The notes below the pieces were generated by a model that saw nothing but the letters and a program-made list of their open reading frames with translations, was not told the origin of the DNA and did not search any database. A program made the position numbers and the translations under genes. Of a stretch of 64,000 nt of DNA, positions 52,362 through 61,659 are shown in pieces. Positions within the stretch are counted from its first letter, which is position 1. Each line of letters starts with the position of its first letter. Source of the DNA: Candidatus Gastranaerophilales bacterium (GTDB lineage Bacteria; Cyanobacteriota; Vampirovibrionia; Gastranaerophilales; Gastranaerophilaceae); the NCBI GenBank assembly GCA_944326465.1, contig CALVEB010000006.1:27941-91940 (forward strand), written 5' to 3'.

Positions 52362-52409
52362 AACAGTTCTATAAAAATCCGAACAAAGAAAAATTTGCTA
52401 TTAAACCAC

Positions 52410-52435
52410 AAAGGCTTACAAAATTGTAAGCCTTT
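52410..52435. terminator. Hairpin, likely terminator
   Basis: AAAGGCTTACAA/TTGTAAGCCTTT, 12-base stem, in the gap downstream of the small gene at 52517 (minus strand). The T-run is weak. Confidence 0.6.
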
Positions 52436-52516
52436 AAACGTTTTGTTTCCCCCAAATTTTGTACCTGTTCTCCGGTAACGTGTTATATCTGTTTTTCCCC
52501 AAATAATTTGTCTATA

Positions 52517-52675
52517 TTATTTTGCTGCCTGCAATGCTTCATATTTAGATTCAACTTTTGATTTCTTCAAGTATTTTACAAGTGATTTAGCAACTAATTT
52601 AGAACGCTTTTCATTTTCTCTGTCGAGTATTGCGAAATATTCGTCGATTGATGACATTAAATAATCGTTTTCCAT
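52517..52675 (-). CDS. Small charged hypothetical protein
   Basis: 52 residues from ATG 52675, which follows GGAG by six bases; in-frame starts exist further upstream (52687, 52777). Helical and strongly charged: MENDYLMSSIDEYFAILDR, then KRSKLVAKSLVKYLKKSKV and ALQAAK. It lies downstream of a ribbon-helix-helix protein gene, a typical antitoxin-like position, but it does not look like a known toxin. Confidence 0.6.
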   Translation of the reverse strand: MENDYLMSSIDEYFAILDRENEKRSKLVAKSLVKYLKKSKVESKYEALQAAK

Positions 52676-52745
52676 AATTTTCTCCATTTCTTTTTTCCCC
52701 CTGATATTTTCCGTTTTCCCTGTCGGCTGTTTTCCCTTACTCTGC

Positions 52746-52934
52746 TTATCCCAGCAAATCTTCCAGAATTTCTGCATTTTTGAGAGCTTTTTGTGTATTT
52801 CTTACCTGATTTCTGTACATATAAGTCCTCAAAGCTTCTCTGATTAGCTCGGAACGCGTACGATTTTCGTTTCCTGCAACTTCATCAATCTCGTTTAAAA
52901 ATCTTTCCGGCATTGAAATAAGAACTCTTGCCAT
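52746..52934 (-). CDS. Ribbon-helix-helix DNA-binding protein (CopG type)
   Basis: 62 residues: the strand ARVLISMPERFLNEIDEVA, then the helix-turn-helix part NRTRSELIREALRTYM, and a charged helix. The fold is that of CopG/NikR/antitoxin repressors binding operators as dimers. GGAG precedes the ATG. Followed by the small charged protein; together they may be a toxin-antitoxin-like or simple autoregulated pair, which is unproven. Confidence 0.82.
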   Translation of the reverse strand: MARVLISMPERFLNEIDEVAGNENRTRSELIREALRTYMYRNQVRNTQKALKNAEILEDLLG

Positions 52935-53061
52935 TTTTTTCTCCTTTTTAATTTCCCTGATAATTTTTCCTCTGTACTTATATAAAGTAATAAAAGTATT
53001 AAAAATTGCGTAAAGTGTATATAAATTTTATAATATTCGTTACAAAACTTTATATAATCTT

Positions 53062-53772
53062 TCAAAAACGGCGCACATAATAGTTTTTGTCCTGCCGGAG
53101 TTCTGCCCTGATTTTTTCCATCTCGCTATCGCAAACCATTTTGGAAAGTATTTTAGCAGTCTTTTCTCTTATTGTGTATTCTCCTATATTTTTAGTTCGC
53201 AACAAAATTTCTTTCAAAACATCAGGATTTATACATTCTGAAAACAGACTGATAGTTTCAAGGCACCAGTAGAGTTTAAATACTTCTTTATTTATCTTGT
53301 ATTTTCCTTCCTGAAAATCAAATTGTTCGACCTTAAAAATAAAATCCAGCGTTCTTTTTGTGAGATTTGAACAAAAATATGCAGTAAATTCAGGGTAAGC
53401 TTTAAGATTGGAAATTGCTGAAATTATATTGCGGCATATATTACCGTTAATGTCAATTATTGCCTCTAAAAATATATCAGCGTATGATTTTTGCAGAAAA
53501 AATTTATGGAATATCTGTTCTTGCAGAAATTCTTGCAGTCGAAAAGAAACAGCTTCCCGCACCTTACCGTCCTGTCCAACAAGATTTGATATAAGAATTT
53601 TTGCTTCCTGTTCTGACTTTATGGTATCAAGTTGCAATGCGGCAATTTGTTTTTGTACGATATTTCCGCATTCCAAAAGCTTGATAAGTTCTTCATGAGA
53701 TAGCGGATTTTCATAAAGTTCCAAAGCTTTGTTAAAATTCTCATCTAAAGTTTCATAATAAGTACTGTTCAA
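53062..53772 (-). CDS. HEAT-repeat-like helical protein
   Basis: 236 residues, all helical with repeated pairs (LIKLLECGNIVQKQIAALQL; ILISNLVGQDGKVREAVSFR; CRNIISAISNLKAYPEF), resembling HEAT repeats used for protein binding. The start is TTG with GGAG upstream. No catalytic motif. Neighbours give no clue. Confidence 0.65.
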   Translation of the reverse strand: MNSTYYETLDENFNKALELYENPLSHEELIKLLECGNIVQKQIAALQLDTIKSEQEAKILISNLVGQDGKVREAVSFRLQEFLQEQIFHKFFLQKSYADIFLEAIIDINGNICRNIISAISNLKAYPEFTAYFCSNLTKRTLDFIFKVEQFDFQEGKYKINKEVFKLYWCLETISLFSECINPDVLKEILLRTKNIGEYTIREKTAKILSKMVCDSEMEKIRAELRQDKNYYVRRF

Positions 53773-53895
53773 ATTTTATTACTCCACGGCCTGTATAAAT
53801 AATATAACATAAAGTATAATGAAATTATAAGTGAAAATCGTTTTAATGAATGATATAGAAAGATTCAATCGTCATACAATAGGATTGGAGGAAAT

Positions 53896-54069
53896 ATGCA
53901 AGAATTAATAGAATTTTTACAAGGAATATTTTTAGGCAAGAACAGCGATAAGATGAAAATAGGCTTAACACAATTTAAGACCGAAACGGTTATTGAGAAA
54001 CCTAAAAAAGCTGCTGCAAAATCAGCAGGAGAAATAAAACTCTCTGATCTAATGAGAAGAAGCTATTAA
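53896..54069 (+). CDS. Small protein, 57 aa
   Basis: Starts MQELIEFLQGIFLGKNSDKM, ends with a basic/Ala-rich stretch (KPKKAAAKSAGE) and a terminal LSDLMRRSY. GGAGG lies five to six bases before the ATG, and a hairpin terminator follows the stop. Too short to classify; strong ribosome site and terminator argue that it is real. Confidence 0.65.
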   Translation: MQELIEFLQGIFLGKNSDKMKIGLTQFKTETVIEKPKKAAAKSAGEIKLSDLMRRSY

Positions 54070-54084
54070 ATATATAAGAAAAGA

Positions 54085-54105
54085 GTGCGACATATAGCCT
54101 CGCAC
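54085..54105 (+). terminator. Terminator
   Basis: GTGCGA/TCGCAC stem with nine-base loop, followed by CCTTTAT, behind the 57-residue protein. Confidence 0.6.
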
Positions 54106-54127
54106 CCTTTATATATAACAAATGTAA

Positions 54128-56692
54128 TTACATATTCTCTTTAATCAAAGCCTTATATTTATTCCTCAGAGCTTTAACGACTAACGGAATATTTTCATTA
54201 AGTTGTTTGATTTCGTCATTGTTATAACTTGAGCGTTCATTATCTTTGTTGTTGTTCAATAGTTCCTGTAATTTCGTATTTGTTATTCCATACTGACTGC
54301 CGAGCTTCAATAGCTTACCGAGAATCGGATCCATTACAGGACGCCCGAGCCCGAAGCCCCACTCATTATTTACATACTCAAACAAAGGTTCATCAGGAGA
54401 ATGACGTTCAAAACCTTCAAGAATATCAACGATGTTGCTCTCATCTATTTTGCCGAGCATCTGTTCTGTAATATCGTTATCGCTGTATCCTTTCAGTTGC
54501 CTGTATAAATTATCGGCGAGTTCACAGCTTTTTAAGTTACCGTTTGCATCCAATACTGTACCGTCAGCTTTTGTGTATTGAACAACATTACCTTTATTAT
54601 CATAAACCGGTGTAAAATTTTGTTTACTGTTCATTTCGCTAAGTTCTGTAACAACATCCAGATTCCCGGCTTCATACCTTTTTAGTACAACATTTGAATA
54701 ATCAGGATATGTTGTAGCTATAGATAAAATTTTAGAGGTATCACCGTTTTCATAGACAGTGGTTGTTGTATATCCGTCTTTAAATGTTTCAAGAGTATCA
54801 ATTTTTTCAAGGTCACCGTTTCTGTAATGAATGGTTTTAACCTTTTCACCATTAACAAATTCAGAGCGTTCGGTAAGCTGCGGAGTATGCATAAATTCAA
54901 CTGCATTAATTTTTTCGCCGGCGTTCATTCTTTCAGCCATTGCTATATTTTTCTGCTCATCATCCATGCATTTAACTTCTCTGTATATAACTCCGTCTTT
55001 ATATCCACGCTGTATAGCGATTTTGGAAGGGTTTGTATCGTGGTATACCATTTCTTTTTTAAGAACACCATTTTCATATACTTTGTCATAATAACGTCTG
55101 CCGGTAAGTTGTTCACCTTGCATATTTACGGCATCATCAGGATATGCTGTTTCATGTTTTTTCAAGCCGTTTTCATAAGACATAACAACTTTTCGGCCCT
55201 GCTTATCAACAAAAGATAATTCATTACCCTTAACGTTGTATTTAATACCTTTTTCATCCAGTTGTTTTTTACTTACATCAAGTGTAACAGGCTTTGCTGC
55301 GGCAGCGTCTATTTTACTGCCATCGGGTATATCTATCGGAGTTTCATCTATCGGATTTTCACCTATCGGAGTTTCGCCGCTCTGACTGCCGCCGGATGGT
55401 TTTACTCCTTTTTTCCAGGCATCTATTTCTGCTTTTGGATCTACTGTCAATATAGCTTTAGTATCAGCATTATACTGTAATTCCATAGGCACACGAATCT
55501 TTTCGCCGACATTAAACGCCTCTACTTTTTTATCTTTGCCGTAAGTCTTAATCAAATCCTTGTTTAATTCTCTAAAAGCGCTAATCTGGTCTTCTGATGC
55601 ATCTTTACCCAAAAGACGTTCGGCTGTTGCTTTAAAAGTTTCACCGTTTTTTACATAAACATAAGTATTACCGTCTTTATCATATTCTATTGTATGGGTT
55701 TCATCACCGTCCTGAACAGTAGAAGTTTTGCCGTTTTCGTGCCATTTTGTCGTAACAGTATACCCGTCGCGTTTTTCTACTACTTCTTCATCACCACTCT
55801 GGCTGAATTCCCGCTCTTTGCCGTCTATACCGGTTTCTTTACGATATAAAAGAGCATCAGTCTTACCGCTTTCCTGATCTATTGTATATTGGCTTACTGT
55901 CTCCATAATACCGTCTTTTAACAATTCCGGATTATTTTTTATGGTTTGTGTAAGTGTTCCGGTTTCATCATCAAATTGGTTTGTAACAACTGTACTTATA
56001 TCACTGCCAGCATTCTGTTCCGTAATTTTAACCGGACGTTTATACGCATCAAACTCTGTGACAACTCTTGTCCCCTGAGCTTCTGTTGTCTGTTTGCTTA
56101 ACTGATTTTCTGCATTATACTCATAACTTGTTGTTTGAATATTTCCATTATTGCTGTATGTCTCTTGCTCCGGAAGTCCTGCTTCATTAAACTTCATGAT
56201 ATATCCGGAATTACCGGATTTTTCCGCATAAGAAGCTATTTTTGCTTCATCCCCGTCACGATAGAACGTAAATTTTTCTATTTGTTGTTTTCCATCTTGA
56301 ACAGTCTGCGCCTGATACTGTATTTTTCCCTCTTTATCATAATATGCAGTTGTATTATCATCAATTTTTGTTGGATAAACGCCCTGAGACGCATTTATCT
56401 CAGTTTCTAAAATATCGTTCATTAATTTGACAGCCTGCTTAATTTCTTTTCTGCTGCCCTGCAATCCCATTTCCTTTGCTTCTCTTACAGACAATTTTCC
56501 ATTTTCATTTGAATCGAATTTTGCTATAAGATTCTGAATATCAGTGGCATAAACATAGTTACCATCAGACAATCCTGCTTTTTTAAAAAACTCATAAATT
56601 TGCTTGTTTTCTTTAAGTTGAGAAAGCTGCATCCCTTTCTGACTGAATTTCTGATTAGAAATTGCCCCTGTTTTACCTACTTCATCAACCAT
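54128..56692 (-). CDS. Large EF-hand, LysM and repeat protein
   Basis: 854 residues from ATG 56692 (behind AAGGCAGG; the GTG at 56719 has no ribosome site). Near residue 60 lies an EF-hand loop, DSNENGKLSVRE, suggesting calcium binding. From 110 to 330 and from 470 to 700 there are YD-like repeats of about 20 residues (YENGVLKKEMVYHD, WHENGKTSTVQDGDE), as in Rhs/MORN-type sequences. A LysM-like segment (YVKNGETFKATAERLLG...) lies around residue 350-410, suggesting cell-wall binding. No signal peptide. Probably surface-associated. Confidence 0.7.
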   Translation of the reverse strand: MVDEVGKTGAISNQKFSQKGMQLSQLKENKQIYEFFKKAGLSDGNYVYATDIQNLIAKFDSNENGKLSVREAKEMGLQGSRKEIKQAVKLMNDILETEINASQGVYPTKIDDNTTAYYDKEGKIQYQAQTVQDGKQQIEKFTFYRDGDEAKIASYAEKSGNSGYIMKFNEAGLPEQETYSNNGNIQTTSYEYNAENQLSKQTTEAQGTRVVTEFDAYKRPVKITEQNAGSDISTVVTNQFDDETGTLTQTIKNNPELLKDGIMETVSQYTIDQESGKTDALLYRKETGIDGKEREFSQSGDEEVVEKRDGYTVTTKWHENGKTSTVQDGDETHTIEYDKDGNTYVYVKNGETFKATAERLLGKDASEDQISAFRELNKDLIKTYGKDKKVEAFNVGEKIRVPMELQYNADTKAILTVDPKAEIDAWKKGVKPSGGSQSGETPIGENPIDETPIDIPDGSKIDAAAAKPVTLDVSKKQLDEKGIKYNVKGNELSFVDKQGRKVVMSYENGLKKHETAYPDDAVNMQGEQLTGRRYYDKVYENGVLKKEMVYHDTNPSKIAIQRGYKDGVIYREVKCMDDEQKNIAMAERMNAGEKINAVEFMHTPQLTERSEFVNGEKVKTIHYRNGDLEKIDTLETFKDGYTTTTVYENGDTSKILSIATTYPDYSNVVLKRYEAGNLDVVTELSEMNSKQNFTPVYDNKGNVVQYTKADGTVLDANGNLKSCELADNLYRQLKGYSDNDITEQMLGKIDESNIVDILEGFERHSPDEPLFEYVNNEWGFGLGRPVMDPILGKLLKLGSQYGITNTKLQELLNNNKDNERSSYNNDEIKQLNENIPLVVKALRNKYKALIKENM

Positions 56693-56792
56693 TTTTACCT
56701 GCCTTCCTTTATAGTTCACACTACTTTATAAAGGTATTTACGGCAGGTTTGTTAAATTTCTTTAGGGAAAAACAGATTAATTTAATATATTG

Positions 56793-57773
56793 TTACATAG
56801 AAATAAAATTTAAACACTCTTCATAAGTCTCAAAAATTCTAACTTTACCGGTAATCCCGAGAATATCAGGAGTTATATCCAGAGATGTCTTGTTTTCTTT
56901 TATAAGACATATATCAATATTTCTATTTAAGGCTTCAAACACAGGAACAGAACCCGCTGCATCATAAGGCATAACAAGGAAATCCAAATTATCAACTGAA
57001 ATCCCCTCCATACCTGTGGTAAATCGCGGGGCTTGAGCCAGTCCGAGCAAAATACAAGGTAAAAATGTAGGTGTAATATATTCTGATGCTGATCGCGGAT
57101 CTACAATATCAGGATGTATTGAATAATCTTCAAATGCCGGAGAATGAGCACAAGGAACACGTAATTCCCGTGAGATATAATGAGAAATTACAGCCTCCAC
57201 TCCTCCGACAGGATCAACACCAATTCCGTTTGCATAATCCGGATTGTCCCCCTCAGGATCTTCAAACATACATACAGGTGCCAGAGCCTGTGCTCCGCTG
57301 CTCAAAAGTTTTTTACACGCTTGCAAAAGTGTGTCAGGATTCTTTAAACCGCCCGTCGATATACCGTTTTCATCAACAAAAAACTCAACCCCGACCGCCT
57401 GTTCTGTAATTTCATATCCGGCAAAATCTAAATCATAAACCGTCTTAACCGCATTCATTGTATTTATATGTATATTCAAAACATCCTGCGGTATAGCTTT
57501 ATCAAAGACAATACCTATCTTATTATTCAATGACTGTAAAAGATTTATTTCGCCTTTAAAAAAACTATCAAGCGAATACCCTTCCACGTAATACATATTC
57601 TGTGTAATACCGGAAAATCCTCCGGCATTAACAACATTCGGATTTACAATAAGTTTTGATACTTTTGCAAATCTGCGCGCCCAACAGCTTGCATCACCGG
57701 CATAACCGCCGATACTGGCTCCTATGCCGGTCGGGACAATAAATGCACCTAATTTTTCGCCTGTACTTAACAT
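56793..57773 (-). CDS. DUF3326-like protein
   Basis: 326 residues from ATG 57773. Rich in Gly and conserved-looking blocks: FIVPTGIGASIGGYAGDA at the start, GIGVDPVGGVEAVISHY in the middle, and PCAHSPAF. To my memory this is the DUF3326 family, known from cyanobacteria and plants, of unknown function. That fits a cyanobacterial-sister genome. The promoter (TATTAT, six bases before the ATG) lies beside a terminator hairpin. Confidence 0.68.
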   Translation of the reverse strand: MLSTGEKLGAFIVPTGIGASIGGYAGDASCWARRFAKVSKLIVNPNVVNAGGFSGITQNMYYVEGYSLDSFFKGEINLLQSLNNKIGIVFDKAIPQDVLNIHINTMNAVKTVYDLDFAGYEITEQAVGVEFFVDENGISTGGLKNPDTLLQACKKLLSSGAQALAPVCMFEDPEGDNPDYANGIGVDPVGGVEAVISHYISRELRVPCAHSPAFEDYSIHPDIVDPRSASEYITPTFLPCILLGLAQAPRFTTGMEGISVDNLDFLVMPYDAAGSVPVFEALNRNIDICLIKENKTSLDITPDILGITGKVRIFETYEECLNFISM

Positions 57774-57779
57774 AAAATT

Positions 57780-57785
57780 ATAATA
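57780..57785 (-). promoter_or_regulatory. -10 box of the DUF3326-like gene
   Basis: TATTAT on the minus strand, six bases before the ATG at 57773. The -35 region would fall in the terminator hairpin of the upstream gene. Confidence 0.45.
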
Positions 57786-57790
57786 CACCA

Positions 57791-57816
57791 AAAAAAGCAG
57801 CGTACGCTGCTTTTTT
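57791..57816. terminator. Perfect palindromic terminator
   Basis: Twenty-six-base palindrome: six A, GCAGCGTACGCTGC, six T. Ends the 57846 gene on the minus strand. Confidence 0.88.
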
Positions 57817-57845
57817 GTAAATAACGCTATTCAATTTTTCAAATA

Positions 57846-58235
57846 TTACTGTTGTTGTCCTCCGTATGCAAAGTCCTTCTTAACGTTTGTTTGTAACAGT
57901 TTGGTCCATGAGCTTTCAAATGCTGTAATCTCGTTCAATTTCGTTTCGTAATTGTTCTTCTGTAATTCAAGCTCAGCTTCCCAGGACTGTAAGTTAGCTA
58001 ACTCCATTTCGTGATCCTGATTCAATATCTCTACCAGATCTGAATAAGCAACAGGATCTTCTTCATAATATTCATAATAATATGTTTGTAACTCTTCATT
58101 ATAACGAGCCTGTTCTTCTGCACTTTTCTTTGTTGCAGATGTCATGGTAAACATAACATTAGTTAACTTCTCGTTCAGTAAAGCTTTTTGTTTTGTGTAC
58201 ATCAACAATGTTTCTTGAATATTTGATATTGCCAT
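57846..58235 (-). CDS. Small coiled protein, hook/chaperone-like
   Basis: 129 residues, almost entirely helical: MAISNIQETLLMYTKQKALLN, an acidic Tyr-rich middle (YYYEYYEEDP), then a long coiled coil ending FAYGGQQQ. No signal peptide. The style resembles small structural proteins with helical ends, such as those at 10203 and 59118; function unknown. GAGG precedes the ATG. Confidence 0.68.
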   Translation of the reverse strand: MAISNIQETLLMYTKQKALLNEKLTNVMFTMTSATKKSAEEQARYNEELQTYYYEYYEEDPVAYSDLVEILNQDHEMELANLQSWEAELELQKNNYETKLNEITAFESSWTKLLQTNVKKDFAYGGQQQ

Positions 58236-58387
58236 TGCTCTGTCCTCTTATTTTTTAACTCTCTTACTTATATAAACAATTTTAAAATATACCGATTTCA
58301 GTAAAGATTTAATTCGTTACAATTGTTAACATTTATTTTTGTGTTATATTTATACTATAATAATATATATCTTATTAGGAGAACACG

Positions 58388-59002
58388 ATGGATCAGGAAA
58401 CTTATTTCAGAATTATGGGTTATGTCCCTACAGTAATAGAAGCATCATCAAGAGGAGAACGCTCTTTTGATATTTTTTCAAGACTGTTAAGAGAAAGAAT
58501 TATATTCTTAGGCTCAGAAATTGATGATGAAGTTGCCAATTCAATAGTTGCGCAATTGTTATTATTAGACAGCGAAAATAACGAAAAAGATATAATGTTA
58601 TACATCAACAGCCCAGGCGGTGTAATCACTGCAGGCATGGCTATATATGACACAATGAATTTAATCAAATCTGATGTTGCGACGATTTGTCTTGGAGATG
58701 CAGCATCTATGGGTGCATTTCTGTTATGTTCAGGAACAAAAGGTAAAAGAATGGCTTTACCAAATTCCAGAATAATGATTCACCAGCCTCTTGGCGGCGC
58801 TAAAGGACAGGCTACCGATATTGAGATAGAAGCAAAAGAAATCCTTAGAATGAAACACATGCTTATTGATATAATCGCTAAAAATTCAGGTCAGCCTTAT
58901 GATAAAGTCAAAGAAGATTGTGAAAGAGATCACTTCCTCTCCGCACAAGAAGCTCTTGAATATGGATTGATTGATAAAATTGTTGAAAAAACAAACAAAT
59001 AA
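58388..59002 (+). CDS. clpP: ATP-dependent Clp protease proteolytic subunit
   Basis: 204 residues, serine protease barrel. Catalytic Ser in [11 protein letters not shown], His in MIHQPLGGA, and the final Asp in the CERDHFLS segment. Degrades proteins with a Clp ATPase partner; no clpX is adjacent. GGAG lies before the ATG; a strong terminator follows, so it is transcribed alone. Confidence 0.96.
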   Translation: MDQETYFRIMGYVPTVIEASSRGERSFDIFSRLLRERIIFLGSEIDDEVANSIVAQLLLLDSENNEKDIMLYINSPGGVITAGMAIYDTMNLIKSDVATICLGDAASMGAFLLCSGTKGKRMALPNSRIMIHQPLGGAKGQATDIEIEAKEILRMKHMLIDIIAKNSGQPYDKVKEDCERDHFLSAQEALEYGLIDKIVEKTNK

Positions 59003-59032
59003 CATTTAGTAACAAAACTTTACAAATCAGCA

Positions 59033-59066
59033 AAAAACATGCAATTACCGCGAATTGCATGTTTTT
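59033..59066. terminator. Bidirectional terminator
   Basis: AAAAACATGCAATT/AATTGCATGTTTTT with a six-base loop, behind clpP. Confidence 0.88.
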
Positions 59067-59117
59067 ATATTCATGTAAGGTTAAAAAAGGTTAGTTATTT
59101 AAAGGTAGGAGTTAGAA

Positions 59118-59636
59118 ATGTCTCTATTAATTTTCGGCTTTCGAAAAATAGACATTATCAGGCAGAAAAACGATTTAAACTATCGTTTGATGCAGATTAC
59201 CAAGAAATTGTCTGATTTGCAGCAATATTCTGCGAATATAGGCGATGGGTCTGTATCTATGTTTGATATGATGAATACACCTGCATCAATGTTTAACAGA
59301 CAGATGATGTTTTCTATGTATTCACACAATATGGCATTAGCCGGTGCCCAACAAAACTTTATGATGATGCAGCCTATGATGAATATGCAAATGCAGCAGA
59401 TGAATCCGGATGCTCAAGCAATGTATCAACAATGGGTATTTAACAGTCTGTATCAACAACAGAAAGAAAGAATTAACAAAGTTGAACAAAAATTATTAAA
59501 TCAACAAGAAACTCAAATTCAACAGGAAAAGGCAAAAATTGAATCTCAATTAAAGATGTTAGATCAAGAACTACAAAGCGTTTCTGAAGCAGAAAACAAA
59601 GCTATTGAAAACTGGAAACCTAATTATGTAGCATAA
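59118..59636 (+). CDS. Met/Gln-rich coiled protein
   Basis: 172 residues. Helical start (RKIDIIRQKNDLNYRLMQITKKL), then a striking Met/Gln-rich region (FMMMQPMMNMQMQQMNPDAQ), then a long coiled coil (QQQKERINKVEQKLLNQQET). No signal peptide. Composition suggests structural or aggregation-prone function, like the other coiled proteins here. AGGAG before the ATG; terminator behind. Confidence 0.68.
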   Translation: MSLLIFGFRKIDIIRQKNDLNYRLMQITKKLSDLQQYSANIGDGSVSMFDMMNTPASMFNRQMMFSMYSHNMALAGAQQNFMMMQPMMNMQMQQMNPDAQAMYQQWVFNSLYQQQKERINKVEQKLLNQQETQIQQEKAKIESQLKMLDQELQSVSEAENKAIENWKPNYVA

Positions 59637-59680
59637 TCAAAAGATTTCTAACCCCCTATCCTTAAACTGACCATATATTT

Positions 59681-59704
59681 AGGACTCACCTGTTGGTGAG
59701 TCCT
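59681..59704. terminator. Terminator
   Basis: AGGACTCACC/GGTGAGTCCT, 10-base stem with TGTT loop and a short T-run, between convergent genes. Confidence 0.78.
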
Positions 59705-59712
59705 TTCAACAT

Positions 59713-60219
59713 TTATACAACTATCTTATGATTTACAGCAATATCAAATTCATCATGCGGCAGACTTTCTGTGAATAATTCCACAGGAATTAATGACACA
59801 GTAGTAATATTTGAATTTTGAGCCAGAAATCTATCATAAAACCCGCCGCCATATCCCAGCCGGTAGTTTTTAAAGTCCAGCATCAAGGCCGGAACTATAA
59901 TCAAATCAAGAATATTTGCCTCAACAGGTTCTGTACAGGGCTCCATTATCTTCAGTTTAGATTGTTTAAATTCCCCACTGTAAGGGCACACCAGTAATCT
60001 GTCCTCAAATACTTTAGGGAAATAAAAATTTTTGTTATCATTTAACAAGTCCAGTAAATCTACTTCATTTTTCAAAGGATAATATAACATTACATTTTTT
60101 GAATTAATATAATATTCCTCTTTTCGGAGTTTGGAGCAAAGTTTTTGGCTAATATTCTTTATATCAAGCTCTTTTCGTATAATTTTAGCTTTTATGCGCA
60201 AGTCTGTTTTATTATCCAT
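59713..60219 (-). CDS. 5-formyltetrahydrofolate cyclo-ligase
   Basis: 168 residues; converts 5-formyl-THF to 5,10-methenyl-THF using ATP. The motif GYGGGFYDRFLA is diagnostic, with the Lys/Arg-rich N-terminus (KTDLRIKAKIIRKEL) typical. Slightly shorter than the usual 180-200. TATAGT lies six bases before its ATG (possible leaderless start); the divergent cobO gene begins 29 bases away. Confidence 0.88.
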   Translation of the reverse strand: MDNKTDLRIKAKIIRKELDIKNISQKLCSKLRKEEYYINSKNVMLYYPLKNEVDLLDLLNDNKNFYFPKVFEDRLLVCPYSGEFKQSKLKIMEPCTEPVEANILDLIIVPALMLDFKNYRLGYGGGFYDRFLAQNSNITTVSLIPVELFTESLPHDEFDIAVNHKIVV

Positions 60220-60225
60220 ATTTTT

Positions 60226-60235
60226 ACTATATAAT
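60226..60235. promoter_or_regulatory. Overlapping divergent -10 boxes
   Basis: Minus-strand TATAGT (60231-60226), six bases from ATG 60219, overlaps plus-strand TATAAT (60230-60235), 13 bases before the cobO ATG (60249). Confidence 0.45.
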
Positions 60236-60248
60236 AAAATCAGGTATT

Positions 60249-60830
60249 ATGACAAACAATTTTTGCACTAACAATTTAATAAATCCTAATTGGGCTAAAC
60301 ATGGTTATATTCAGGTGTATACCGGTGACGGCAAAGGTAAAACAACGGCGTCTCTCGGGCTTGCAATGCGTGCACTCGGACGCTGCTGGAAAGTCCTGAT
60401 TGTTATGTTTACAAAAGGCGGAGACGATTACGGTGAATTAAACTCGTTCAGAAATTTATCAGATGAAATTCGCAATAACCTCACAATTGTTCAAGCCGGA
60501 CTTGACAGAATTGTCTATTCAGATAACAAAAACGATCTTGACAAGGAAGAAATACAAAAAGGCTGGCAGCTTGCCAAAAATGCTATTCTCAATGATGAAT
60601 TTAACCTCATAATTCTTGATGAAGCAAATATAGCAATAGATTTAGGGTTAATTGATCTGGATGAAGTCATTGATGTATTAAAACAAAAACCTGAAGATAT
60701 GGAAATTGTTTTAACCGGCCGCAATGCAAAACAGGAAATCATAGATATTGCCCATCTGGTTTCTGAAATAAAACCGGTTAAGCATTACTGGGATACTGGA
60801 ATTGCAGCAAGAGAAGGGATTGAATATTAA
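60249..60830 (+). CDS. cobO: Cob(I)alamin adenosyltransferase (CobA/CobO/BtuR type)
   Basis: 193 residues. The P-loop YTGDGKGKTTASLGLAMRA binds ATP; VMFTKGG, IILDEANIAID and the end WDTGIAAREGIEY are typical. It forms adenosylcobalamin from reduced corrinoid. No other cobalamin genes lie nearby, so it probably serves salvage. A leader of only a few bases is expected, without a clear ribosome site. Confidence 0.92.
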   Translation: MTNNFCTNNLINPNWAKHGYIQVYTGDGKGKTTASLGLAMRALGRCWKVLIVMFTKGGDDYGELNSFRNLSDEIRNNLTIVQAGLDRIVYSDNKNDLDKEEIQKGWQLAKNAILNDEFNLIILDEANIAIDLGLIDLDEVIDVLKQKPEDMEIVLTGRNAKQEIIDIAHLVSEIKPVKHYWDTGIAAREGIEY

Positions 60831-60858
60831 ACACTATTATGCCCCATTTTTCCAATCA

Positions 60859-61659
60859 TTAATCTACGAGTTTTGGCAGTTCTTTTATATCGTAAAAAAC
60901 AGATCCTGCACGTCTGAAATTCTCAGGATCAGCGCTCACATAAAATTTTTCAAATTCATAATTCGCATCAGTATTTAATAAATCATTATTTTCCAGATCA
61001 TTTTTAATAAAGCGTGCAAAATCAACTGCCGGATCAATAAACAGTTTTTGAGGTGCAAACTTGCTCAAAACAGGCAGCAAAAACGGATAATGTGTACACC
61101 CTAAAACAATTTTATCAGGTTTATTTTTGAGCATAGTATCCAAATTATTTTTTATTATATTAAAGCTTTCAGTCTTATTTTCAGATCTACTTTCTACGAT
61201 TTTTACCCACTCGGGACAATCCATACCAAAGACTTCCATATTAGGATTAATTTTGTGTATTTCTCTTGAATAAACACCGGATTTAATCGTTGCAGGAGTT
61301 GCAAACACACCGAGTCTTTGTACCGGCAATTTTGCCAGAATGCTGCTCACAGACTGAATTATCGGATAGATTTTAAAATTATAATTATTTTTCAGTTTAT
61401 CATAAGTAATAGCAGAAGTGGTATTACATGCCATGACGACAGCTTTAACATTTTGCTGTTCAAAAAACCTGAAAATTTTATCTGCGAAAGCAATCAACTG
61501 TTGTTCTGTTTTTTCACCGTACGGCATATTTTTGGTATCACCAAAATATAAATATTTTTCGTAAGGCAAAAGTTTTTTAAGTTTTGAAAATACAGTCAGA
61601 CCTCCGACTCCTGAATCAAAAAAAGCTATGGGTAAATTTTTATTGCTGCTGTTTGAAAT
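60859..61659 (-). CDS. murI: Glutamate racemase, apparent ATT start
   Basis: 266 residues if started at ATT 61659. Makes D-glutamate for peptidoglycan. Catalytic Cys residues in VVMACNTTSA and VLGCTHYPF. The conserved N-terminal FFDSGVGGLTVF lies upstream of the first ATG (61569), and the frame from there back to a TGA holds no ATG, GTG or TTG. An AAGGAG (61674-61669) lies nine bases before an in-frame ATT, the start I chose. Overlaps the end of the amidase gene by 20 bases, indicating coupling. Confidence 0.88.
   Translation of the reverse strand: MSNSSNKNLPIAFFDSGVGGLTVFSKLKKLLPYEKYLYFGDTKNMPYGEKTEQQLIAFADKIFRFFEQQNVKAVVMACNTTSAITYDKLKNNYNFKIYPIIQSVSSILAKLPVQRLGVFATPATIKSGVYSREIHKINPNMEVFGMDCPEWVKIVESRSENKTESFNIIKNNLDTMLKNKPDKIVLGCTHYPFLLPVLSKFAPQKLFIDPAVDFARFIKNDLENNDLLNTDANYEFEKFYVSADPENFRRAGSVFYDIKELPKLVD

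Noticed and set aside
52447..52745. Repeated GGGAAAA motifs as a regulatory array (also at 10170-10196)
   Set aside because: Short, irregularly spaced and expected by chance in purine-rich stretches.
52517..52934. Confirmed toxin-antitoxin system
   Set aside because: The RHH protein fits an antitoxin, but the partner resembles no known toxin.
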